A stretch of 64,000 bases of DNA from contig NZ_FNGS01000002.1 of the NCBI RefSeq assembly GCF_900103285.1, forward strand, positions 598,064-662,063, given 5' to 3'. Numbering within the stretch: position 1 is the first letter of the stretch; every line of letters begins with the position of its first letter. The notes below the pieces were generated by a model. It ran no database searches. It saw only the letters and a list, made by a program, of their open reading frames with translations, and was not told the origin of the DNA. Both the position numbers and the translations under genes were made by a program. Source of the DNA: Siphonobacter aquaeclarae (GTDB lineage Bacteria > Bacteroidota > Bacteroidia > Cytophagales > Spirosomataceae). This document shows positions 9,107 to 16,436 of this stretch, piece after piece.

Positions 9107-9242
9107 GGTTAAGATTAGTTTGTAAAAGGCTTTTCGCTGGTTAAAAGTAGTGTTCTCTAATCAGAAAACCGGTTTTTTTAGACCAAAGGCCGGTGAAAGG
9201 GTTAAGTGGAAAAACAACAGGATCGGGCGAAAGAGCTCCCTT

Positions 9243-9764
9243 TCAGCGTCGTCCTGCTGCTAAATACGCACTAATTTTTGACAAAAGCGGCGCAGCGGAG
9301 CGGCTAATCTGTTGCCATTCAGACCGGGTACCTGCCCGGCGAAACCGCTCCTCCAGGTCTGTCAGCTGCCGGTGATAGGTTTCCAGCGTAGCGGACTTTT
9401 TCCCCGCGTTCCGGAGCATACTTTGCTCCTTCTCCACGTCTTCCCGCAACATCCGGACTTTCCCTGTCCAGTCTTCGCGCTCGAGGTTCGCCTGCGCGGC
9501 CTCGTCGCGATGTGCTTTCGGATTCGGTTTCAGAATCCGGAGCGAATCCGGAATCGCCGGCGGCATACGGTAGACCCGTGTCGTATCAGGCAGGCTATCC
9601 CGGTAGACGACCCTCCGGCGAATGGTAAGGCTGTCGCCCGGAACCGCTTCCCGGACAACTACCTTCGTTTTCAGTTTGAGTTTAACCGTATCGGGTACGG
9701 TTTCGCGCACTTGCCCGGATGCTGTGGCAGCAATCAGCAGACAGAGTATCAGCAGAGGTTTCAT
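9243..9764 (-). CDS. Hypothetical secreted protein coupled to radA
   Basis: 173 residues. Signal peptide (MKPLLILCLLIAATASGQ), then a Thr/Val/Arg-rich segment with repeated VREXVP-like and RRVVYRDSLPDTTRVYR sequence, then a charged helical C-terminal half (about 85-165) that may form a coiled coil. No family recognised. The ATG overlaps the radA stop codon by one base (TGATG), so it is probably translated from the radA message. Coupling a secreted protein to a DNA-repair ATPase makes no obvious functional sense and may simply reflect gene packing. Confidence 0.7.
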   Translation of the reverse strand: MKPLLILCLLIAATASGQVRETVPDTVKLKLKTKVVVREAVPGDSLTIRRRVVYRDSLPDTTRVYRMPPAIPDSLRILKPNPKAHRDEAAQANLEREDWTGKVRMLREDVEKEQSMLRNAGKKSATLETYHRQLTDLEERFRRAGTRSEWQQISRSAAPLLSKISAYLAAGRR

Positions 9765-11134
9765 CAGCGCATGAGTGACGCAAATACTTCATCGAGTTTC
9801 GACGCGGTCCGGACGGTGATACCAAACTGGCTCGTATCCAGACCTTTTCCGTTGTACCGGGAAATCCAGATTTCCCTGAAACCCAGTTTCTCGGCTTCTG
9901 CTATCCGGTTTTCGATCCGGTTGACGGCGCGGATTTCCCCTCCCAACCCCACTTCCGCCGCAAAACAGACTGAATCCGGCACGGGAATATCCTCGTAGGA
10001 AGAGACGATTGAGGCGCAGACCGCCAGGTCAATCGCCGGGTCTTCCACTTTCAACCCTCCCGCGATGTTCAGAAATACGTCCTGCGCACCGAGCCGGAAG
10101 CCTCCCCGCTTTTCGAGTACGGCCAGCAGCATATTGAGGCGCTTGGCGTCGAACCCCGTACTGCTCCGCTGAGGGGTACCATACGTTGCAATCGATACAA
10201 GTGACTGTATTTCAATCAAAAGCGGCCTGTTCCCCTCCAGCGTCGCGCCGATGGTAATACCGCTCAGGGATTCATCCCGCTGCGAAATCAGAATTTCGGA
10301 CGGGTTGCTCACCTGGCGCAGACCGGTACCATTCATTTCGTAAATACCGAGTTCGGAGGTACTGCCGAAGCGGTTTTTTGTCGTCCGCAGAATCCGGTAC
10401 GTCATATGCCGATCGCCTTCGAACTGCAGGACGGTATCCACCATATGCTCCAAAACTTTCGGGCCAGCGAGACTGCCGTCCTTCGTAATATGCCCGATCA
10501 TGAAGACCGGCGTACCGGACTCCTTCGCGAATTTCATCAGTTCTGCCGTACATTCGCGTACCTGGGACACGCTCCCGGCGCCGGATTCGATATGGCCGGA
10601 TTGAAGGGTCTGAATGGAATCGATGACCAGCATATCCGGTTCAAACAGTTCAATCTGTTTGAAAATTGTTTGCGTAGATGTTTCGGTGAGAATGAAACAA
10701 TCCGAAGAGGTATCACCCAGTCGTTCTGCACGCATTTTGATCTGCTGGTCCGACTCCTCGCCAGACACATACAGGACCCGCGTACCCGGTAAACTCAGGG
10801 CGATCTGAAGCATCAGGGTCGATTTACCGATCCCCGGCTCCCCGCCGATCAGCACGAGAGAACCCGGAACGATACCTCCTCCCAATACCCGGTTGAGTTC
10901 GGCATCGGGGGTCAGCAGGCGGGGCTGGTCTTGGTACTTGATTTCGGAAATCGCGCGCGGCCGCGGGGATGTCGCCGGACCGGCGGGTTTCCACCGGCCG
11001 CGTTCCGGTTCGCTTTTCTGCACTACCTCCTCGACGAAGGTATTCCACTCTCCGCAGCTCGGGCAACGGCCCAGCCATTTGGGAGCCTGGTACCCGCAGT
11101 TCTGACAGAAGTAGGACGTTTTGAGTTTTGCCAT
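9764..11134 (-). CDS. radA: DNA repair protein RadA (Sms)
   Basis: 456 residues, full length for the family. Seen: N-terminal zinc finger C10-x2-C13...C24-x2-C27, Walker A GGEPGIGKST (98-106), Walker B LVIDSIQT (about 169-176), the RadA-specific KNRFG motif (253-257) and a Lon-protease-like C-terminal domain (about 270-455) with SGITIGATLEG and AVCASIVSSYEDIP. Known role: a hexameric DnaB-like helicase/branch-migration ATPase in recombinational repair. Followed with one-base overlap by a small secreted-protein gene; divergent from the PorT-like gene across a large inverted repeat. Confidence 0.97.
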   Translation of the reverse strand: MAKLKTSYFCQNCGYQAPKWLGRCPSCGEWNTFVEEVVQKSEPERGRWKPAGPATSPRPRAISEIKYQDQPRLLTPDAELNRVLGGGIVPGSLVLIGGEPGIGKSTLMLQIALSLPGTRVLYVSGEESDQQIKMRAERLGDTSSDCFILTETSTQTIFKQIELFEPDMLVIDSIQTLQSGHIESGAGSVSQVRECTAELMKFAKESGTPVFMIGHITKDGSLAGPKVLEHMVDTVLQFEGDRHMTYRILRTTKNRFGSTSELGIYEMNGTGLRQVSNPSEILISQRDESLSGITIGATLEGNRPLLIEIQSLVSIATYGTPQRSSTGFDAKRLNMLLAVLEKRGGFRLGAQDVFLNIAGGLKVEDPAIDLAVCASIVSSYEDIPVPDSVCFAAEVGLGGEIRAVNRIENRIAEAEKLGFREIWISRYNGKGLDTSQFGITVRTASKLDEVFASLMR

Positions 11135-11208
11135 GAAGAATGAGATGTTCCGTTTCCGGAAACCGGCTTAAAGCTACGGCAAAGGCGGGAAGTAGAAAAG
11201 GCGGGCGG

Positions 11209-11428
11209 CTTTCGGCGGTCAGCTATTGGCTTTAAGCTGTAGGCAATAGGCTTTAGGCAGCTGGTAATCGCTTTCGGTTATTGCTTGCCGGTTCGAGATG
11301 CCGAATACTATTATCGTTTATTTATTACGAGCTCTTTTCTTCCTACATATAACGAAAGCTCAGGTCCAACAGCCGATAGCCTAAAGCCTACTGCCTACAG
11401 CTTAAAGCCAATAGCTGACCGCCGAAAG
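11209..11428. repeat. Inverted pair of heptad-repeat arms, GGCTTTA type (locus 1)
   Basis: Arms 11209-11258 and 11379-11428 are reverse complements at 49 of 50 positions and enclose 120 bp. Within each arm the sequence reads as successive 7-mers (GGCTTTA, AGCTGTA, GGCAATA, GGCTTTA). It fills most of the 367-bp gap between the divergent genes radA (start 11134) and the PorT-like gene (start 11502). No gene is seen in the gap. Transcribed, it would fold into a very stable hairpin. Confidence 0.9.
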
Positions 11429-11501
11429 CTGACAGCCAACAAAATAATCCTTCCCCGGTACAGCGTTTTAGATCCGACTTCAACATTTTATCTTTTCGAC
11501 C

Positions 11502-12194
11502 ATGAAAAAGTGCCTTGTCCTGATGGGCATCCTGTGGGCCACCGCCATTTCAACGTATGCACAGCGTAATGTTCCGTTCTTCCAGCTCGGAATCAAAGGC
11601 GGAACAAACCTTTCCCAACTGAAAACGGGAGACTTTCTGGCCAACGGCCAGTACAACGGCCAGACGCTCCGGGAAAACCTGGAGCAAAGCTGGGCGACGC
11701 GGGCCGGTTTTGTCGGAGGCATCTACATGCGGTTCGGTCGCCGGATTTTCATTCAGCCCGAAGTACTCTACTCCGGCAAAGGCGGCTCCTACACGGTTCA
11801 GGTACTGGATGACCAGGGCAACCCGGTCGGAAGTCCGCAACAGGTAAAGGTCAAAACCGAAAACATCGACGTACCGGTGCTACTGGGCCTCCGGCTCGGA
11901 CCGCTCCGGCTCAATGCCGGGCCGGTCGCTTCGTTTGTCATCAATACCAATGAGAGCATCAAGGAAGCGATTACGAAATACACCAACGAAGACTGGCACG
12001 ATACCTTCAACCAGGCCACCTGGGGGTACCAGCTGGGCGGCGGAGTAGATATCGGAAAGTTCAATATCGACGTACGCTACGAAAACAGCGTGTCAAACCT
12101 CCGCTTTGTACAAATCGATACGCCAAACGGGGAAAATCCCTTCCGGCAGAAGACCAAGAACTGGCAGGTGACACTCGGTATGCGCCTGTTTTAA
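11502..12194 (+). CDS. PorT-like outer-membrane beta-barrel protein
   Basis: 230 residues. A signal peptide ends at TYAQ (about 21) and is followed by FFQLGIKGGTNLSQL, the opening strand typical of the small PorT/OMP_b-brl_2 barrels of Bacteroidota. Alternating strands follow (RAGFVGGIYMRFGRRIFIQPEVLYSGKGGSY about 67-97; VPVLLGLRLGPLRLNAGPVASFVI) and the chain ends with an aromatic C-terminal strand (WQVTLGMRLF). Role unknown; the family includes a type IX secretion component but most members are uncharacterised. Single gene with a good terminator. Confidence 0.88.
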   Translation: MKKCLVLMGILWATAISTYAQRNVPFFQLGIKGGTNLSQLKTGDFLANGQYNGQTLRENLEQSWATRAGFVGGIYMRFGRRIFIQPEVLYSGKGGSYTVQVLDDQGNPVGSPQQVKVKTENIDVPVLLGLRLGPLRLNAGPVASFVINTNESIKEAITKYTNEDWHDTFNQATWGYQLGGGVDIGKFNIDVRYENSVSNLRFVQIDTPNGENPFRQKTKNWQVTLGMRLF

Positions 12195-12219
12195 GAACGC
12201 TCTTTCCCGAACAACAAGA

Positions 12220-12248
12220 AACGCCCGGCCAGCAGCCGGGCGTTTTCC
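12220..12248 (+). terminator. Terminator of the PorT-like gene
   Basis: Perfect 10-bp stem AACGCCCGGC (12220-12229) with GCCGGGCGTT (12235-12244), 5-nt loop and a short T tail. Starts 26 bp after the stop at 12194. Confidence 0.85.
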
Positions 12249-12280
12249 TACATTCACCTAACCACTAAGAGAATCTCAAA

Positions 12281-12781
12281 CTAAAAAGTAATGGCATTGC
12301 GGTAGCTCTGAAACTTCCGCATCACAAGATCAAACTCCTGCTTGCGGCGGCGCGCTACCCCGACGATTTTCCCGTTCTTCATCCACACACTGTCTTCTCC
12401 CTTGACATCGTAGCGAACGACGTGCTGAAGATTGATCAGGTAAGACTTATGTACCCGGAAAAAGGTATGTTTCTCACCCAGCAGCTTTTCGTAATCACGG
12501 AGTGTTTTGGACACCATGATCCGACGGCCATTGGTACAATAAAAAAGCGTGTAATTTCCGTCACCCTCGATCATTACAATCTCTTCAAAAGGGAGGAAAT
12601 GCATTTGACGGTCAAATACCGGAAGTGTCCCGGCGGGAATGTTCCACCTGCCGGTGGTTGCAACGAAAGAAGGCGACGGACTTAACATAGTATTGAAGGT
12701 TGAAGATGTTACGATATCTTGTTTGGACAATACAAAGGTGCGTGTTGAGGAGGCTATGCTGCTAGCGCCTTTTTCCCTCAT
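12281..12781 (-). CDS. Stand-alone LytTR DNA-binding regulator
   Basis: 166 residues. Residues about 60-158 form a LytTR domain: FLPFEEIVMIEGDGNYTLFY, then SKTLRDYEKLLGEKHTFFRVHKSYLINLQHV and VGVARRRKQEF, all characteristic of the family. There is no receiver domain; the N-terminal 55 residues are Ser/Thr-rich with no known fold. An internal ATG at 12688 would remove 31 of them and is an equally possible start. Known role of LytTR: binding to promoter-region direct repeats. Divergent from pheS, with heptad repeats in the shared upstream region. Confidence 0.85.
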   Translation of the reverse strand: MREKGASSIASSTRTFVLSKQDIVTSSTFNTMLSPSPSFVATTGRWNIPAGTLPVFDRQMHFLPFEEIVMIEGDGNYTLFYCTNGRRIMVSKTLRDYEKLLGEKHTFFRVHKSYLINLQHVVRYDVKGEDSVWMKNGKIVGVARRRKQEFDLVMRKFQSYRNAITF

Positions 12782-12851
12782 TTCGACGATTACGTATTTT
12801 TACGTATTAGTCGGGGAAATGCCGGGGAGCGGTAACAGCTGGCCGGAAGCT

Positions 12852-12944
12852 GTAGGCTGTAAGCTATAGGCTGTAAGCTGTAGGCTGTAGGCAGTTGGAC
12901 GGTCAGCCCCGCTTAAAGCCTACAGCTTACAGCTTAAAGCCTAC
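12852..12944. repeat. Heptad-repeat arms, GGCTGTA type (locus 2)
   Basis: Left array about 12852-12893 (repeats of GGCTGTA/AGCTGTA/AGCTATA) and right array 12911-12944, the reverse complement of a very similar array, separated by 17 bp. Same repeat family as at 11209-11428. It again lies between divergent genes (LytTR start 12781, pheS start 12996). Confidence 0.85.
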
Positions 12945-12983
12945 AAAAACCCTCACCGCTGCCCGCCGTTTGCCTCAATCCCC

Positions 12984-12991
12984 TATTTTTG
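12984..12991 (+). promoter_or_regulatory. -7 box of pheS
   Basis: TATTTTTG matches the Bacteroidota consensus TAnnTTTG exactly and ends only 4 bp before the pheS ATG. A start of transcription a few bases downstream would give a leaderless or nearly leaderless mRNA. Confidence 0.55.
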
Positions 12992-12995
12992 CAAC

Positions 12996-14048
12996 ATGAT
13001 AGAGCAAGTACAGGATATTCGCCGGCGTATCGGGGAGTATACCATCGAGACGAAGGAGCAGCTGGAAGACTTCCGGCTGAACTATATAGGCAAAAAGGGC
13101 GTCGTCGCCGGGTTGTTCGACTTACTGAAAACCGTTCCGGCCGAAGACCGCCGGGCCATGGGTCAGGAGCTCAACGGTCTCAAGGATCTCGCTCAGCAAA
13201 AGTTTCAGGAAGCCCAGGAAAAGCTAGAAGCGGCCGGTGGTTCCCGGATCGAGCCGGAGACAGACCTCACCCTGCCGGTAATACCGAACGAAACCGGCTC
13301 CCTGCACCCGTTGTCGCTGGTTCGCCAGCGGATCATCGAGATTTTCGAACGCCTTGGATTTAATATTTCAGACGGCCCGGAAATCGAGGAAGACTGGTAC
13401 AACTTCACGGCCCTCAACTTCCCGGAAAACCACCCGGCCCGGGAAATGCAGGATACTTTCTTCATCGAAAAACACGGCCCCGGCAAGGATATTCTCCTCC
13501 GGACGCATACCTCCGGCGTGCAGGTCCGCCTGATGGAATCCCAGAAGCCGCCCCTGCGCAGCATCATGCCGGGCCGCGTATACCGCAATGAGGCGATCTC
13601 GGCCCGCGCGCACTGTTTCTTTCATCAGATTGAAGGTCTGTATGTCGACGAAAACGTCAGCTTCAAAGACCTGAAAGACACGCTCTACCAGTTTGCAAAG
13701 GAGCTCTTCGGACCGGAAGTACAGGTGCGGTTCCGCCCCTCCTACTTCCCCTTCACCGAGCCCAGCGCCGAAATGGATATTTCCTGTGAAATGCACCGGG
13801 AAGGCGGCTGCCGGATCTGCGGCGGCAGCCAGAACCAGTGCAAGGGTACCGGCTGGGTGGAAATCCTGGGATCGGGCATGGTGGATCCGAACGTTCTCGA
13901 AAACTGCGGCATCGATTCCAAAAAATACACCGGCTTCGCCTTCGGAATGGGTATTGAGCGGATTGCCAACCTGAAATACCGGGTGCGTGATCTCCGCCTC
14001 TATTCGGAAAATGACGTGCGATTCCTGCGCCAGTTTGAGGGAGCGTGA
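12996..14048 (+). CDS. pheS: Phenylalanine--tRNA ligase alpha subunit
   Basis: 350 residues, normal length. The N-terminal coiled-coil arm leads into LNYIGKKGVV (about 29-38), at the position expected from other bacterial PheS proteins, which fixes the start. Seen: class II motif 2 region (YRNEAISARAHCFFHQIEGLYVD, about 193-215), FRPSYFPFTEPSAEMDI, and motif 3 in FAFGMGIERIANLKY (about 317-331). Forms the alpha2-beta2 enzyme with PheT, which is not in this window. A terminator hairpin follows 21 bp after the stop. Confidence 0.97.
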   Translation: MIEQVQDIRRRIGEYTIETKEQLEDFRLNYIGKKGVVAGLFDLLKTVPAEDRRAMGQELNGLKDLAQQKFQEAQEKLEAAGGSRIEPETDLTLPVIPNETGSLHPLSLVRQRIIEIFERLGFNISDGPEIEEDWYNFTALNFPENHPAREMQDTFFIEKHGPGKDILLRTHTSGVQVRLMESQKPPLRSIMPGRVYRNEAISARAHCFFHQIEGLYVDENVSFKDLKDTLYQFAKELFGPEVQVRFRPSYFPFTEPSAEMDISCEMHREGGCRICGGSQNQCKGTGWVEILGSGMVDPNVLENCGIDSKKYTGFAFGMGIERIANLKYRVRDLRLYSENDVRFLRQFEGA

Positions 14049-14069
14049 TTGCTTCCTTCGTTATTAAAT

Positions 14070-14100
14070 GGGCTGTCTTTTGAAGAAGACAGCCCGTTTT
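14070..14100 (+). terminator. Terminator of pheS
   Basis: Arms GGGCTGTCTT (14070-14079) and AAGACAGCCC (14086-14095), followed by GTTTTATTTATTTT. Confidence 0.85.
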
Positions 14101-14106
14101 ATTTAT

Positions 14107-14173
14107 TTTCTGTGTAGTCTGTGTAGTCTGTGTGTATTTTTTTTTCTCACAGACGCCACAGACTACACAGAAA
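14107..14173. repeat. Inverted 9-bp-unit repeats (TCTGTGTAG)
   Basis: Arm 14107-14132 contains tandem TCTGTGTAG units; arm 14148-14173 is its reverse complement with three mismatches. The 15-nt loop contains T9. It lies between pheS and the 3' end of the XRE gene (14177). Same architecture as the heptad elements but with a 9-bp unit. Confidence 0.8.
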
Positions 14174-14176
14174 AGA

Positions 14177-14377
14177 TCAATCCCCCTCTTCCAGTTCGAA
14201 GATCGCCTCCACCGGCTTTTCAAAATACCGGGCGATTTTCAGCGCGAGAACTGCTGAAGGCACGTATTTATTCGCTTCCATTGCGTTGATGGTCTGTCGG
14301 GAGACCTGCACGGCCTCCGCGAGCGTCGCCTGGGTAATGTCCCGGATCGCGCGCTCGACTCGGATGGTATTCTTCAT
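14177..14377 (-). CDS. Small XRE-family HTH regulator
   Basis: 66 residues, one helix-turn-helix domain: RAIRDITQATLAEAVQVSRQ (about 9-28), then TINAMEANKYVPSAVLALKIARYF. This is the classic short XRE regulator that is usually encoded with a multi-helix membrane protein. Its ATG overlaps the stop of that upstream membrane gene by four bases (ATGA), so the two are translationally coupled and probably act as a regulator/membrane-sensor pair (inference). Confidence 0.92.
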   Translation of the reverse strand: MKNTIRVERAIRDITQATLAEAVQVSRQTINAMEANKYVPSAVLALKIARYFEKPVEAIFELEEGD

Positions 14378-14862
14378 AAGGCTTCTTTTCGCTCCCAGCG
14401 CGGTTGTACGTACAAAATCCAGTTAAACCGGATGATAAAGAAAAGCAGCGGCGTGAACATGTTGTACACCAGGACGGAGAGATAACTTCCTCCATAGACC
14501 AGAACAGTCGCCAGCACCACATACAAAACATTGATCAGAACACCCCACTGAAGCGACTCCAGGCGGATTTGTGAGATCCGCTCATCTTCTACCTTTTCCT
14601 TCGAAAAAGCGATCAATACCAGCCCCGCACTCAGGAAGGTGACGATCAATTCAGGCAGTATGTTGTGGGTAAACGGGCCGCCCCGCCCTTCCTGCAAAAA
14701 ATCAGCCCCGATAAACCAACCCGGCAGATTAACGTTGAGCCAGGGTAAATACTGAGCAAAATCGTCGATAAACATCGTGCAAAAACCCAATGCAAGAGCC
14801 GGTATCGTTAAGATCCAGCCCCATTTCTTGCAGCTATTCGGAAAAAGAAAACGGGATTTCAT
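14374..14862 (-). CDS. Four-helix membrane protein paired with XRE regulator
   Basis: 162 residues from the ATG at 14862 (an upstream extension to 14913 is polar and unlikely). Hydrophobic segments at about 14-30 (WILTIPALALGFCTMF), 66-82, 105-122 and 128-146. No enzyme motif seen. Membrane proteins of this size encoded just upstream of a 66-residue XRE regulator are common in bacteria and mostly uncharacterised. Overlap with the regulator is four bases. Confidence 0.8.
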   Translation of the reverse strand: MKSRFLFPNSCKKWGWILTIPALALGFCTMFIDDFAQYLPWLNVNLPGWFIGADFLQEGRGGPFTHNILPELIVTFLSAGLVLIAFSKEKVEDERISQIRLESLQWGVLINVLYVVLATVLVYGGSYLSVLVYNMFTPLLFFIIRFNWILYVQPRWERKEAL

Positions 14863-14978
14863 GGTTTGTTTTTGTTTGGAGGTTCCGGTATGATCCGCTG
14901 GCCAGGCGTCCATTCCGCAAGTATAACGGACTAAAAGTAAAGTATATTTTACATTATGACAAATAAATAAGACATATC

Positions 14979-15252
14979 TAGCTTTAAGCTATATGCAGTA
15001 GGCTTTAGGCATCGGGCTGCCGAGTCGTACGGGGAGGCAAAGCAGAAAACGACCGTTGAAGCCAACGGTCGCAGGGATCAGGTGTATTGCTTGAATCGGA
15101 AGACAAACGTACTTCCTGTTCGGAGCTTACTACCGGCGGCTGCCGGCTATACCATGGAGAAAAAGCAGAAAAGTATAACGAAACTGACTTGATTACTGCG
15201 ATAGGATGTCCGCTGCCTATAGCTTACAGCCCACCGCTTAAAGCTCATAGCC
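14979..15252. repeat. Heptad-repeat arms, GGCTTTA type, wide spacing (locus 3)
   Basis: Array at 14979-15010 (AGCTTTAAGC..., GTAGGCTTTAGGC) and an inverted, less regular array at 15214-15252, about 200 bp apart. They occupy the 395-bp gap between the membrane-protein gene (start 14862) and the end of the NlpC/P60 gene (15258). The gap also holds a terminator hairpin at 15049-15070; no coding region was found in it. Confidence 0.7.
15046..15071 (-). terminator. Hairpin downstream of NlpC/P60 gene
   Basis: Perfect 9-bp stem CGACCGTTG with CAACGGTCG around a 4-nt loop, followed on the minus strand by TTTTCTG. Plausible terminator for the gene ending at 15258, although about 190 bp downstream. 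Confidence 0.55.
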
Positions 15253-15257
15253 ACGCC

Positions 15258-15776
15258 CTACCGTCCCGGCAAAAAATCCAACACCCCGATCACCCGGCGG
15301 ACACCGGTGAAGCGTCGCTGGTAGTAGGCCTCGGCGTGAAGCCAGTCGAACCGGACGCCGCCGTTGTGAGCAGAATGTATGAACCGGATTTTGCCGTCTT
15401 TTACTTCGGAGACAATGCCGACATGGCCGATGCGGCTGGCACGGGAATTACTTCCCTTGAAGAAGATGAGATCTCCCGGACGGGCGTCCCGGGTATCCAC
15501 TGCGTGGCCCAATACCCCCATGGAGGCGCTGGAATGCGGGAGCAGCATGCCGAACTTCTGAAAACAGAACCGGACAAAACCGCTGCAATCGAAGCCTCCA
15601 CGCGAGGTTCCGCCGGAGCGGTACCGGATATGAAGGTGTTTTTCGGCGAAATCCAATACGTCTCCCGAAACGGATTCGAGTGTCGTCGCGCGAACTGTGT
15701 CAACTGCGGCCCGTTGGGCAAAAGATACATTCAGGAAACAGAAGAAAACCCCTGTTAGAAGAACTTTTCTCAGCAT
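15258..15776 (-). CDS. NlpC/P60 family cell-wall peptidase
   Basis: 172 residues. Signal peptide ends at SFAQ (about 21). The C40 peptidase domain covers about 37-168: FDCSGFVRFCF with nucleophile Cys64, RPGDLIFFKGS, IGHVGIV with His118 and RFIHSAHNGGV with His134 as the third catalytic residue. Known role: endopeptidase on the D-Glu-to-diamino-acid bond of peptidoglycan stem peptides. No targeting domain (SH3, LysM) is present, so it is a minimal periplasmic form. A TACTTTTA box about 35 bp upstream is a possible promoter element. Confidence 0.93.
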   Translation of the reverse strand: MLRKVLLTGVFFCFLNVSFAQRAAVDTVRATTLESVSGDVLDFAEKHLHIRYRSGGTSRGGFDCSGFVRFCFQKFGMLLPHSSASMGVLGHAVDTRDARPGDLIFFKGSNSRASRIGHVGIVSEVKDGKIRFIHSAHNGGVRFDWLHAEAYYQRRFTGVRRVIGVLDFLPGR

Positions 15777-15837
15777 AAAAATCGGTTAGTTGGCACCCGG
15801 AGGTCCCTAAAAGTAGACACCGATACCCGGAAATAAA

Positions 15838-15866
15838 AATGCCCGCTTGTTGCAAAAGCGGGCATT
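15838..15866 (-). terminator. Terminator of the glyS-GNAT operon
   Basis: Perfect 11-bp stem AATGCCCGCTT (15838-15848) with AAGCGGGCATT (15856-15866), followed on the minus strand by TTTATTT. Lies 76 bp beyond the GNAT stop. Confidence 0.85.
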
Positions 15867-15941
15867 CAGGGGGTGATTCCGACGAAACTACTCGAGTATT
15901 ACTTGACTATTGTCTTTGCAGAAGAACAGATTCTCAGCCGG

Positions 15942-16433
15942 TTACAGAATCAGTTCACGCCGGGTATCTTTTTTTATTTTTTTGGCGAAACAGACACTAA
16001 GATCATCGCCTTCGTACCTGCCGTAATTCGGAATCCGGTCGTATCCGACCTTTTCATACAGCGCGATCGCTTCCGGCTGGCGGACGCCTGTTTCCAGGAC
16101 TACCCAATCGTATCCGGCGGCTTCGGCAGCGGATTCCAGGCCGACCATAATCTCCCGGGAAACTCCCCGTCGCCGGTATTGCTCCGGCACAAACATCCGC
16201 TTGATTTCGGCTACGCCTTCTCTGAACGGACGCAGGGCACCACAACCGACCGCTTCTCCGTCTGCCTTGCGGGCAATTACAAAAGCGGCGCCGGGCTGAT
16301 CGGCTTCGGTGGGATCATAAGGCGTCGCGCCGAATTCGGGGTAGCGGCGGTTGAGCTCAGCAACCGCTCCGGCAAGGAGCCGGGCCGCGTCGTCCGAGTG
16401 GGACGACTCCGGCCGGGCAGTAATTCCTTCCAT
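15942..16433 (-). CDS. GNAT family N-acetyltransferase
   Basis: 163 residues. Core GNAT fold: AVGCGALRPFREGVAEIKRMFVPEQYRRRGVSREIM, where PEQYRRRGVS (about 90-99) is the acetyl-CoA-binding Q/R-x-x-G-x-G/A loop, then YDWVVLETGVRQPEAIALYEKVGY, the usual C-terminal strand and helix. The substrate is not predictable. It starts 3 bp after the glyS stop, so it is co-transcribed with glycyl-tRNA synthetase. Confidence 0.92.
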   Translation of the reverse strand: MEGITARPESSHSDDAARLLAGAVAELNRRYPEFGATPYDPTEADQPGAAFVIARKADGEAVGCGALRPFREGVAEIKRMFVPEQYRRRGVSREIMVGLESAAEAAGYDWVVLETGVRQPEAIALYEKVGYDRIPNYGRYEGDDLSVCFAKKIKKDTRRELIL

Positions 16434-16436
16434 TTC

